Assembly (NCBI GenBank): GCA_964036045.1
Contig: OZ038378.1
Location: forward strand, 159,472,576 to 159,536,575
DNA: 64,000 nucleotides
Reading direction: 5' to 3'
Origin: Eutreptiella sp. 'Long Island Sound 2002'
Taxonomy: Eukaryota; Euglenozoa; Euglenophyceae; Eutreptiales; Eutreptiaceae
Notes under the pieces: generated by a model
The model's input: only the letters and a program-made list of their open reading frames with translations
The model's database searches: none
What the model was told of the DNA's origin: nothing
In this document: positions 33,840-45,700 of the stretch, piece after piece
Layout: each line of letters opens with the position of its first letter
How positions within the stretch are numbered: position 1 is the first letter of the stretch
Made by a program: the position numbers and the translations under genes

Positions 33840-36300
33840 ATTTTTGCCAGTTTTCCCCACGTGTTTCCACTTGGTCCCACTTAGTCCCAATTTTTCCCAA
33901 ATTTCCCCACCTGTTTCCACTTGGTCCCACTTAGTCCCAATTTCTCCCAATTTTCCCCACCCGTTTCCACTTGGTCCCACTTAGTCCCAATTTTTCCCAG
34001 TTTTCCCCACCTGTTTCCACTTGGTCCCACTCAGTCCCAATTTTTCCCAGTTTTCCCCACCTGTTTCCACTTGGTCCCACTTAGTCCCAATTTTCCCCAG
34101 TTTTCCCACCTGTTTCCACCTGGTCCCACTTGGCCCCAATTTTTCCCACTTTTCCCCACCTGTTTCCACTTGGTCCCACTTAGTCCCAATTTTTGCCAGA
34201 TTTCCCCACCTGTTTCCACTTGGACCCACTTAGTCCCAATTTTTCCCAGCTTTCCCCACCTGTTTCCACTTGGTCCCACTTGGTCCCAATTTTTCCCAGT
34301 TTTCCCCACCTGCTTCCACTTGGTCCCACTTGGTCCCAATTTTTCCCATCTTTCCCCACCTGTTTCCACTTGGTCCAAGTTAGTCCCAATTTTTGCCAGT
34401 TTTCCCCACCTGTTTCCACTTGGTCCAACTTAGTCCCATTTTTTCCCAGTTTTCCCCACCTGTTTCCACTTGGTCCCACTCAGTCCCAATTTTTCCCAGC
34501 TTTCCCCACCTGTTTCCACTTGGTCCCACCTAGTCCCAATTTTTCCCAGTTTTCCCCACCTGTTTCCACTTGGTCGCACTTAGTCCCAATTTTTCCCGGC
34601 TTGCCCCACCTGTTTCCACTTGGTCCCACTTAGTCCCAATTTTTCCCAGTTTTCCCCACCTGTTTCCACTTGGTCCCACTTGGTCCCAATTTTCTCCAGC
34701 TTTCCCCACCTGTTTCCACTTGGTCCCACTCAGTCCCAATTTTTCCCAGTTTTCCCCACCTGTTTCCACTTGGTCCCACTTAGTCCCAATTTCTCCCAGT
34801 TTTCCCACCTGTTTCCACCTGGTCCCACTTGGTCCCAATTTTTCCCAGTTTTCCCCACCTGTTTCCACTTGGTCCCACTTGTCCCAATTTTCCCCAGTTT
34901 TCCCCCCCTGTTTCCACTTGGTCCCACTCAGTCCCAATTTTCCCCAGTTTTCCCCACCTGTTTCCACTTGGTCCCACTTAGTCCCAATTTTCCCCAGTTT
35001 TCCCACCTGTTTCCACCTGGTCCCACTTGGTCCCAATTTTTCACGGCTTGCCCCACCTGTTTCCACTTGGTCCCACTTGGTCCCAATTTTTCCCACTTTT
35101 CCCCACCTGTTTCCACTTCGCCCCACTTAGTCCCAATTTTTGCCAGTTTTCCCCACGTGTTTCCACTTGGTCCCACTTAGTCCCAATTTTTCCCAGATTT
35201 CCCCACCTGTTTCCACTTGGTCCCACTTAGTCCCAATTTCTCCCAATTTTCCCCACCCGTTTCCACTTGGTCCCACTTAGTCCCAATTTTTCCCAGTTTT
35301 CCCCACCTGTTTCCACTTGGTCCCACTCAGTCCCAATTTTTCCCAGTTTTCCCCACCTGTTTCCACTTGGTCCCACTTAGTCCCAATTTTCTCCAGTTTT
35401 CCCACCTGTTTCCACCTGGTCCCACTTGGCCCCAATTTTTCCCACTTTTCCCCACCTGTTTCCACTTGGTCCCACTTAGTCCCAATTTTTGCCAGATTTC
35501 CCCACCTGTTTCCACTTGGACCCACTTAGTCCCAATTTTTCCCAGCTTTCCCCACCTGTTTCCACTTGGTCCCACTTGGTCCCAATTTTTCCCAGTTTTC
35601 CCCACCTGCTTCCACTTGGTCCCACTTGGTCCCAATTTTTCCCATCTTTCCCCACCTGTTTCCACTTGGTCCAAGTTAGTCCCAATTTTTGCCAGTTTTC
35701 CCCACCTGTTTCCACTTGGTCCAACTTAGTCCCAATTTTTCCCAGTTTTCCCCACCTGTTTCCACTTGGTCCCACTCAGTCCCAATTTTTCCCAGCTTTC
35801 CCCACCTGTTTCCACTTGGTCCCACCTAGTCCCAATTTTTCCCAGTTTTCCCCACCTGTTTCCACTTGGTCGCACTTAGTCCCAATTTTTCCCGGCTTGC
35901 CCCACCTGTTTCCACTTGGTCCCACTTAGTCCCAATTTTTCCCAGTTTTCCCCACCTGTTTCCACTTGGTCCCACTTGGTCCCAATTTTCTCCAGCTTTC
36001 CCCACCTGTTTCCACTTGGTCCCACTCAGTCCCAATTTTTCCCAGCTTTCCCCACCTGTTTCCACTTGGTCCAACTTAGTCCCAATTTCTCCCAGTTTTC
36101 CCACCTGTTTCCACCTGGTCCCACTTGGTCCCAATTTTTCCCAGTTTTCCCCACCTGTTTCCACTTGGTCCCACTTGTCCCAATTTTCCCCAGTTTTCCC
36201 CCCCTGTTTCCACTTGGTCCCACTCAGTCCCAATTTTCCCCAGTTTTCCCCACCTGTTTCCACTTGGTCCAACTTAGTCCCAATTTTCCCCAGTTTTCCC
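33840..36300. repeat. Tandem higher-order duplication, 1296-bp period
   Basis: About 33840-35135 is followed by a copy at about 35136-36430, with a constant offset of 1296 bp over most of its length. Shared rare variants include the CTTGGACCCAC unit (34220 and 35516), the AGTTCCAAG-free GGTCCAAGTTAG unit (34371 and 35667) and the CTTGGTCGCAC unit (34571 and 35867). Divergence is only a few substitutions, so the duplication is recent. Confidence 0.8.
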
Positions 36301-36309
36301 CACCTGTTT

Positions 36310-37800
36310 CCACTTGGTCCCACTTAGTCCCAATTTTTCACGGCTTGCCCCACCTGTTTCCACTTGGTCCCACTTGGTCCCAATTTTTCCCACTTTTCCC
36401 CACCTGTTTCCACTTCGCCCCACTTAGTCCCAATTTTTCCCAGTTTTCCCCACCTGTTTGCACTTGGTCCCACTTGGTCCGAATTTCCCCCAGCTTTCCC
36501 CACCTGTTTCCACTTGGTCCAACTTAGTCCCAATTTTTCCCAGTTTTCCCCACCTGTTTCCACCTGGTCCAACTTAGTCCCAATTTTTCCAAGTTTTCCC
36601 CACTCGTTTCCACTTGGTCCAACTTAGTCCCAATTTTTCCCAGTTTTCCCCACCTGTTTCCACTTGGTCCAACTTAGTCCCAATTCTTCCCAGGTTTCCC
36701 CACCTGTTTCCACTCGGTCCCACTTGGTCCCAATTTTTCCCACTTTTCCCCACCCGTTTCCACTTCGCCCCACTTAGTCTCAATTTTTCCCAGTTTTCCC
36801 CACCTGTTTCCACTTGGTCCCACTTGGTCCCAATTTTCCCCAGCTTTCCCCACCTGTTTCCACTTGGTCCAACTTAGTCCCAATTTTTCCCAGTTTTCCC
36901 CACTTGTTTCCACTTGTTCCCACTTAGTCCCAATTTTTGCCAGTTTTCCCCACCTGTTTCCACTTGGTCCAACTTAGTCCCAATTTTTCCCAGTTTTCCC
37001 CACCTGTTTCCACTTGGTCCCACTTGGTCCCAATTTTCCCCAGCTTTCCCCACCTGTTTCCACTTGGTCCCACTCAGTCCCAATTTTTCCCAGTTTTCCC
37101 CACCTGTTTCCACTTGGTCCCACTTAGTCCCAATTTCTCCCAGTTTTCCCACCTGTTTCCACCTGGTCGCACTTGGTCCCAATTTTTCCCAGTTTTCCCC
37201 ACCTGTTTCCACTTGGTCCCACTTGTCCCAATTTTTCCTAGTTTTCCCCCCCTGTTTCCACTTGGTCCCACTCAGTCCCCATTTTTCCCAGTTTTCCCCA
37301 CCTGTTTCCACTTGGTCCCACTTAGTCCCAATTTTCCCCAGTTTTCCCACCTGTTTCCACCTGGTCCCACTTGGTCCCAATTTTTCCCACTTTTCCCCAC
37401 CTGTTTCCACTTGGTCCCACTTAGTCCCAATTTTTCCCAGTTTTCCCCCCCTGTTTCCACTTGGTCCCACTCAGTCCCAATTTTCCCCAGTTTTCCCCAC
37501 CTGTTTCCACTTGGTCCCACTTAGTCCCAATTTTCCCCAGTTTTCCCACCTGTTTCCACCTGGTCCCACTTGGTCCCAATTTTTCCCAGTTTTCCCCACC
37601 TGTTTCGACTTGGTCCCACTTGGTCCCAATTTTCCCCACTTTTCCCCACCTGTTTCCACTTGGTCCCACTTAGTCCCAATTTTTCCCAGTTTTCCCCACC
37701 TGTTTCCACTTGGTCCCACTTAGTCCCAATTTTTCCCAGTTTTCCCACCTCTTTCCACCTGGTCCCACTTGGTTCCAATTTTTCCCAGTTTTCCCCACCT
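36310..37800. repeat. Paralogous empty-site block for the LINE insertion
   Basis: The left part (36310-37054) aligns with 19082-19826 at an offset of 17228. The right part (37032-37800) aligns with 28602-29370 at an offset of 8430. The two alignments overlap by exactly the 23 bp of the target-site duplication (37032-37054). This block therefore preserves the arrangement before insertion, carried on a duplicated copy of the array segment. Confidence 0.88.
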
Positions 37801-38029
37801 GTTTCGACTTGGTCCCACTTGGTCCCAATTTTCCCCACTTTTCCCCACCTGTTTCCACTTGGTCCCACTTAGTCCCAATTTTTCCCAGTTTTCCCCACCC
37901 GTTTCCACTTGGTCCAATTTAGTCCCAATTTTTCCCAGTTTTCCCACGTGTTTCCACTTGGTCCCACTTAGTCCCAATTTTCCCCAGTTTTCCCCACCTG
38001 TTTCCACTTGGTCCCACTTAGTCCCAATT

Positions 38030-41000
38030 TTTCCCACGTTCCCCCACCTGTTTCCACTTGGTCCCACTTGGTCCCAATTTTTCCCAGTTTTCCCCACCTG
38101 TTTCCACTTGGTCCCACTTAGTCCCAATTTTTCCCAGCTTTCCCCACCTGTTTCCACTTGGTCCCACTTAGTTCCAATTTCTCCCAATTTTCCCCACCCG
38201 TTTCCACTTGGTCCCACTTAGTCCCAATTTTTCCCAGGTTTCCCCACCTGTTTCCACTTGGTCCCACTTGGGCCCAATTTTTCCCAGTTTTCCCCACTTG
38301 TTTTCACTTGGTCCCACTTAGTCCCAAATTTTCCCAGTTTTCCCCACCTGTTTCCACTTGGTCCCACTTAGTCCCAATTTTCCCCAGTTTTCCCCACCTG
38401 TTTCCACTTGGTCCCACTTGGTCCCAATTGTCCCCACTTTTCCCCACCTGTTTCCACTTGGTCCCACTTAGTCCCAATTTTTTGCAGCTTTCCCCACCTG
38501 TTTCCATTTGGTCCCACTTCGTCCCAATTTCCCCAAGTTTTCCCCGCCTGTATCCACTTGGTCCAACTTAGTCCCAATTTTTCCAAGTTTTCCCCACCTG
38601 TTTCCACTTGGTCCCACTTAGTCCCATTTTTTCCCAGTTTTCCCCACCTGTTTCCACTTGGTCCCACTTAGTCCCAATTTTCCTCAGTTTTCCCCACCTG
38701 TTTCCACTTGGTCCCACTTAGTCCCAATTTTCCCCAGTTTTCCCCACCTGTTTCCACTTGGTCCCACTTAGTCCCAATTTTCCCAGTTTTCCCCACCTGT
38801 TTCCACTTGGTCCCACTTAGTCCCAATTTTTCCCAGCTTTCCCCACCTGTTTCCACGTGGTCCCACTTAGTCCTAATTTTCCCCAATTTTCCCCACCTGT
38901 TTCCACTTGGTCCCACTTAGTCCCAATTTTCCCAAGTTTTCCCCACCTGTTTCCACTTGGTCCCACTCAGTCCCAATTTTTCCAAGTTTTCCCCACCTGT
39001 TTCCACTTGGTCCGACTCATTCCCAATTTTTCCCAGTTTTCCCCACCTGTTTCCACTTGGTCCCACTTAGTCCCAATTTTTCCCAATTTTCCCCACCTGT
39101 TTCCACTTGGTCCCACTTAGTCCCAATTTTCCCCAGTTTTCCCCACCTGTTTCCACTTGGTCCCACTTAGTCCCAATTTTTCCCAGTTTTCCCCACCTGT
39201 TTCCACTTGGTCCAAGGTAGTCCCAATTTTTCCCAGTTTTCCCCACCTGTTTCCACTTGGTCCCACTTAGTCCCAATTTTTCCCAGTTTTCCCCACCTGT
39301 TTCCACTTGGTCCCACTTAGTCCCAATTTTTCCCAGCTTTCCCCACCTGTTTCCACTTGGTGCCACTTAGTCCCAATTTTTCCCAGTTTTCCCACCTGTT
39401 TCCACCTGGTCCCACTTGGTCCCAATTTTTCCCAGTTTTCCCCACCTGTTTCCACTTGGTCCCACTTGTCCCAATTTCTCCTAGTTTCCCCCCCCTGTTT
39501 CCACTTGGTCCAACTTAGTCCCAATTTTCCCTAGTTTTCCCCACCTATTTCCACTTGGTCCCACTTAGTCCCAATTTTTCCCAGTTTTCCCCACCTGTTT
39601 CCACTTGGTCCAACTTAGTCCCAATTTTCCCAAGTTTTCCCCACCTGTCTCCACTTGGTCCAACTTAGTCCCAATTTTTCCAAGTTTTCCCCACCCGTTT
39701 CCACTTGGTCCCACTTAGTCCCAATTTTTCCCAGTTTTCCCCACCTGTTCCCACTTGGTCCCACTTAGTCCCAATTTTCCTCAGTTTTCCCCACATGTTT
39801 CCACTTGGTCCCACTTAGTCCCAATTTTTCCCAGCTTTCCCCACCTGTTTCCACGTGGTCCCACTTAGTCCCAATTTTCCCCAATTTTCCCCACCTGTTT
39901 CCACTTGGTCCCACTTAGTCCCAATTCTCCCCAGTTTTCCCCACCTGTTTCCACTTGGTCCCACTCAGTCCCAATTTTTCCCAGTTTTCCCCACCTGTTT
40001 CCACTTGGTCCCACTCATTCCCAATTTTTCCCCGTTTTCCCCACCTGTTTCCACTTGGTCCCACTTAGTCCCAATTTGCTCCAGCTTTCCCCACCTGTTT
40101 CCACTTGGTCCCACTTAGTCCCAATTTTTCCTAGTTTTCCCCACCTGTTTCCACTTGGTCCCACTCAGCCCCAATTTTTCCCAGTTTTCCCCACCTGTTT
40201 CCACTTGGTCCCACTTAGTCCCAATTTTTCCCAGTTTTCCCACCTGTTTCCACCTGGTCCCACTTGGTCCCAATTTTCCCCAGTTTTCCCCACCTGTTTC
40301 CACTTGGTCCCACTTGTCCCAATTTTTCCTAGTTTCCCCCCCCCCTGTTTCCACTTGGTCCAACTTAGTCCCAATTTTCCCCAGTTTTCCCCACCTATTT
40401 CCACTTGGTCCCACTTAGTCCCAATTTTTCCCAGTTTTCCCCACCTGTTTCGACTTGGTCCCACTTTGTCCCAATTTTTCCTAGTTTGCCCCACCTGTTT
40501 CCACTTGGTCCCACATAGTCCCTATTTCCCCCAATTTTCCCCACCTGTTTCCACTTGGTCCAAGTTAGTCCCAATGTTTCCCAGTTTTTCCCACCTGTTT
40601 CCACTTGGTCCCACTTAGTCCCCGTTTTCCCCAGTTTTCCCCACCTGTTTCGACTTGGTCCCACTTAGTCCCAATTTTCCCCAGTTTTCCCCACCTATTT
40701 CCGATTGGTCCCACTTAGTCCCAATTTTTCCCAGTTTTCCCCACGTGTTTGCAGTTGGTCCCACGTAGTCCCAATTTTTCCCAGGTTTCCCCACCCCTTT
40801 CCACTTGGTCCCACTTAACTCCAATTTTTCCCAGGTTTCCCCACCCGTTTCCACCTGGTCCCACTTAGTCCCAATTTTTCCCAGGTTTCCCCACCTGTTT
40901 CCACTTGGTCCCACTTGGTCCCAATTTTTCCCAGTTTTCCCCACCTGTTTCCACTTGGTCCCACCTAGTCCCAATTTTTCCCAGGTTTCCCCACCTGTTT

Positions 41001-42792
41001 CCACTTGGTCCCACTTAGTCGCAATTTCTCCCAATTTTCCCCACCTGTTTCCACTTGGTCCCACTTTGTGCCAATTTTTCCCAGTTTTCCCCACCTGTTT
41101 CCACTTGGTCCCAATTTTCCCCAGCTTTCCCCACCTGTTTCCACTTGGTCCAACTTAGTCCCAATTTTCCCCAGTTTTCCCCACCTGTTTCCACTTGGTC
41201 CCACTTGGTCCCAATTTTCCCCAGCTTTCCCCACCTGTTTCCACTTCGCCCCACTCAGTCCCAACTTTTCCCAGTTTTCCCCACTTGTTTCCACTTGGTC
41301 CCACTTCGTCCCAATTTTCCCCAGCTTTCCCCACCTGTTTCCACTTGGTCCAACTTAGTCCCAATTTTTCCTAGCTTTCTCCACCTGTTTCCACTTGGTC
41401 CAACTTAGTCCCAATTTTCCCCAGTTTTCCCCACCTGTTTCCACTTGGTCCAACTTAGTCCCAATTTTCCTCAGTTTTCCCCACATGTTTCCACTTGGTC
41501 CCACTTAGTCCCAATTTTTCCCAGTTTTCCCCACCTGTTTCCACTTGGTCCCACTTAGTCCCAATTTTTCCCAGTCTTCCCCATCTGTTTCCACTTGGTC
41601 CCACTTAGTCCCCGTTTTTGCCAGTTTTCCCCACCTATTTCCACTTGGTCCCACTTAGTCCCAATTTTTCCCAGTTTTCCCCACCTGTTTCGACTTGGTC
41701 CCACTTTGTCCCAATTTTTCCTAGTTTGCCCCACTTGTTTCCACTTGGTCCCACATAGTCCCGATTTCCCCCAATTTTCCCCACCTGTTTCCACTTGGTC
41801 CCACTTAGTCCCCGTTTTTCCCAGTTTTCCCCACCTGTTTCCACTTGGTCCCACTTAGTCCCAATTTTCCCTAGTTTTCCCCACCCGTTTCCACTTGGTC
41901 CCACTTAGTCCCAGTTTCTCCCAGTTTTCCCCACCTGTTTCCACTTGGTGCCACTTAGTCCCAATTTTTCCCAGTTTTCCCCACCTGTCTCCACTTGGTC
42001 CCACTTAGTCCCCGTTTTTCCCAGTTTTCCCCACCTGTTTCCACTTGGTCCCACTTAGTCCCAATTTTCCCCAGTTTTCCCCACCCGTTTCCACTTGGTC
42101 CCACTTAGTCCCAATTTTCCTCAGTTTTCCCCACCTGTTTCCACTTGGTCCCACTTGGTCCCAATTTTCCCAGTTTTCCCCACCTGTTTCCACTTGGTCC
42201 CACTTAGTCCCAATTTTTCCCAGTTTCCCCACTTGTTTCCACTTGGTCCCACTTGTCCCAATTTTTTCCTAGTTTTCCCCCCCTGTTTCTACTTGGTCCA
42301 ACTTAGTCACAATTTTTCCCAGGTATCCCCACCTGTGTCCACTTGGTCCCACTTGGCCCCAAATTTTTCCCACTTTTCCCCACCCGTTTCCACTTCGCCC
42401 CACTTAGTCCCAATTTTTCCCAGTTTTCCCCACCTGTTTCCACTTGGTCCCACTTAGTCCCAATTTTTCCCAGTTTTCCCCACCTGTTTCCACTTGGTCC
42501 CACGTAGTCCCAATTTTTCCCCCTTTTCCCCACCTGTTTCCACTTGGTCCCACTTACTCCCAATTTTCCCTAGTTTTCCCCACCCGATTCCACTTGGCCC
42601 CACTTAGTCCCAAGTTTTCCCAGTTTTGACCACCTGTTTCGACTTGGTCCCACTTAGTCCCAATTTTTCCCAGTTTTCCCCCACCTGTTTCCACTTGGTG
42701 CCACTTAGTCCCAATTTTTCCCAGTTTTCCCCACCTGTTTCCACTTGGTCCCACTTAGTCCCCGTTTTTCCCAGTTTTCCCCACCTGTTTCC
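38030..42792. repeat. Large satellite duplication, copy A
   Basis: This aligns with 54140-58843. The offset is 16109 near 38158, 16111 near 40805 and 16051 after about 41400, with the steps caused by small indels and deletion of about one unit. Rare variants are shared throughout, for example TTTTTTGCAGC (38488 and 54597), GTGTCCACTTGG (42335 and 58386) and the F-block at 40440-40600. The other copy is cut off by the gap, so the true length is unknown. Confidence 0.85.
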
Positions 42793-45700
42793 ACTTGGTC
42801 CCACTTAGTCCCAATTTTCCCTAGTTTTCCCCACCCGTTTCCACTTGGTCCCACTTAGTCCCAATTTTTCCCAGTTTTCCCCGCCTGTTTCCACTTGGTG
42901 CCACTTAGTCCCAATTTTTCCCAGTTTTCCCCACCTGTTTCCACTTGGTCCCACTTAGTCCCCGTTTTTCCCAGTTTTCCCCACCTGTTTCCACTTGGTC
43001 CCACTTAGTCCCAATTTTTCCCAGTTTTCCCCACCCGCTTCCACTTGGTCCCACTTAGTCCCAATTTTCCTCAGTTTTCCCCACCTGTTTCCACTTGGTC
43101 CCACTTGGTCCCAATTTTCCCAGTTTTCCCCACCTGTTTCGACTTGGTCCCACTTAGTCCCAATTTTTCCCAGTTTCCCCACCTGTTTCCACTTGGTCCC
43201 ACTTGTCCCAATTTTTTCCTAGTTTTCCCCCCCTGTATCCACTTGGTCCAACTTAGTCACAATTCTTCCCAGGTTTCCCCACCTGTTTCCACTTGGTCCC
43301 ACTTGGTCCCAAATTTTTCCCACTTTTCCCCACCCGTTTCCACTTCGCCCAACTTAGTCCCAATTTTCCCCAGTTTTCCCCACCTGTTTCCACTTGGTCC
43401 CACTTGGTCCCAATTTTCCCCAGCTTTCCCCACCTGTTTCCACTTGGTCCAACTTAGTCCCAATTTTTCCCAGTTTTCCCCACCTGTTTCCACTAGGTCC
43501 CACTTAGTCCCAATTTTTCCCAGTTTTCCCCACCTGTTTCCACTTGGTCCCACTTAGTCCCAATTTTCCCTAGTTTTGCCCACCTGTTTCCACTTGGTCC
43601 CACTTAGTCCCAATTTTTCCCAGTTTTCCCCACCCGTTTCCACTTGGTCCCACTTAGTCCCAATTTTCCCTAGTTTTGCCCACCTGTTTCCACTTGGTCC
43701 CACTTAGTCCCAATTTTTTCCAGTTTTCCCCACCTGTTTCCACTTGGTCCCACTTGGTCCCAATTTTCCCAGTTTTCCCCACCTGTTTCCACTTGGTCCC
43801 ACTTAGTCCCAGTTTTTCCCAGTTTTCCCACCTGTTTCCACTTGGTCCCACTTGGTCCCAATTTTTCCCACTTTTCCCCACCTGTTTCCACTTCGCCCCA
43901 CGTAGTCCCAATTTTTCCCAGTTTTCCCCACCTGTTTCCACTTGGTCCCACTTGGTCCCAATTTTCTGCAGCTTTCCCCACCTGTTTCCACTTGGTCCAA
44001 CTTAGTCCCAATTTTTCCCAGTTTTCCCCACCTGTTTCCACTTGGTCCAACTTAGTCCCAATTTTTCCAAGTTTTCCCCACCCGTTTCTACTTGGTCCCA
44101 CTTAGTCCCAATTTTCCCAGTTTTCCCCACCTGTTTCCACTTGGTCCCACTCAGTCCCAATTTTTCCCAGTTTTCCCCACCTGTTTCCACTTGGTCCCAC
44201 TTAGTCCCAATTTTTCCCTGTTTTCCCCACCTGTTTCGACTTGGTCCCACTTAGTCCCAATTTTTCCCAGTTTTCCCACCTGTTTCCACCTGGTCCCACT
44301 TGGTCCCAATTTTTCCCAGTTTTCCCCACCTGTTTCCACTTGGTCCCACTTAGTCCCAATTTTTCCTAGTTCCCCCCCCCCTGTTTCCACTTGGTCCCAC
44401 TCAGTCCCAATTTTTCCCAGTTTTCCCCACCTGTTTCCACTTGGTCCCACTTAGTCCCAATTTTTCCCAGTTTTCCCACCTGTTTCCACCTGGTCCTACT
44501 TGGTCCCAATTTTTCCCAGTTTTCCCCACCTGTTTCCACTTGGTCCCACTTAGTCCCAATTTTCCCCAGTTTTCCCCACCTGTTTCCACTTGGTCCCACT
44601 CAGTCCCTATTTCTCCCAGTTTTCCCCACCTGTTTCCACTTGGTCCCACTTAGTCCCAATTTTCCTCAGTTTTCCCCACGTGTTTCCACTTGGTCCCACT
44701 TGGTCCCAATTTTCCCAGTTTTCCCCACCTGTTTCCACTTGGTCCAACTTAGTCCCAATTTTTCCCAGTTTTCCCCACCTGTTTCCACCTGGTCCCACTT
44801 GGTCCCAATTTTTCCCACTTTTCCCCACCTGTTTCCACTTCGCCCCACTTAGTCCCAACTTTTCCCAGTTTTCCCCACCTGTTTCCACTTGGTCCCACTT
44901 GGTCCCAATTTTCCCCAGCTTTCCCCACCTGTTTCCACTTGGTCCAACTTAGTCCCAATTTTTCCCAGTTTTCCCCACCTGTTTCCACTTGGTCCAACTT
45001 AGTCCCAATTTTTCCCAGTTTTCCCCACCTGTTTCCACTTGGTCCAACTTAGTCCCAATTTTTCCAAGTTTTCCCCACCCGTTTCCACTTGGTCCCACTT
45101 AGTCCCAATTTTCCCAGTTTTCCCCACCTGTTTCCACTTGGTCCCACTCAGTCCCAATTTTTCCCAGTTTTCCCCACCTGTTTCCACTTGGTCCCACTTA
45201 GTCCCAATTTTTCCCAGTTTTCCCCACCTGTTTCGACTTGGTCCCACTTAGTCCCAATTTTTCCCAGTTTTCCCACCTGTTTCCACCTGGTCCCACTTGG
45301 TCCCAATTTGTCCCAGTTTTCCCCACCTGTTTCCACTTGGTCCCACTTGTCCCAATTTTTCCTAGTTTCCCCCCCCCTGTTTCCACTTGGTCCCACTCAG
45401 TCCCAATTTTTCCCAGTTTTCCCCACCTGTTTCCACTTGGTCCCACTTAGTCCCAATTTTTCCCAGTTTTCCCCACCTGTTTCCACTTGGTCCCACTCAG
45501 TCCCAATTTTTCCCTGTTTTCCCCACCTGTTTCCACTTGGTCCCACTTAGTCCCAATTTTCCCCAGTTTTCCCCACCTGTTTCCACTTGGTCCCACTTAG
45601 TCCCAATTTTCCTCAGTTTTCCCCACCTGTTTCCACTTGGTCCCACTTGGTCCCAATTTTCCCAGTTTTCCCCACCTGTTTCCACTTGGTCCCACTTAGT

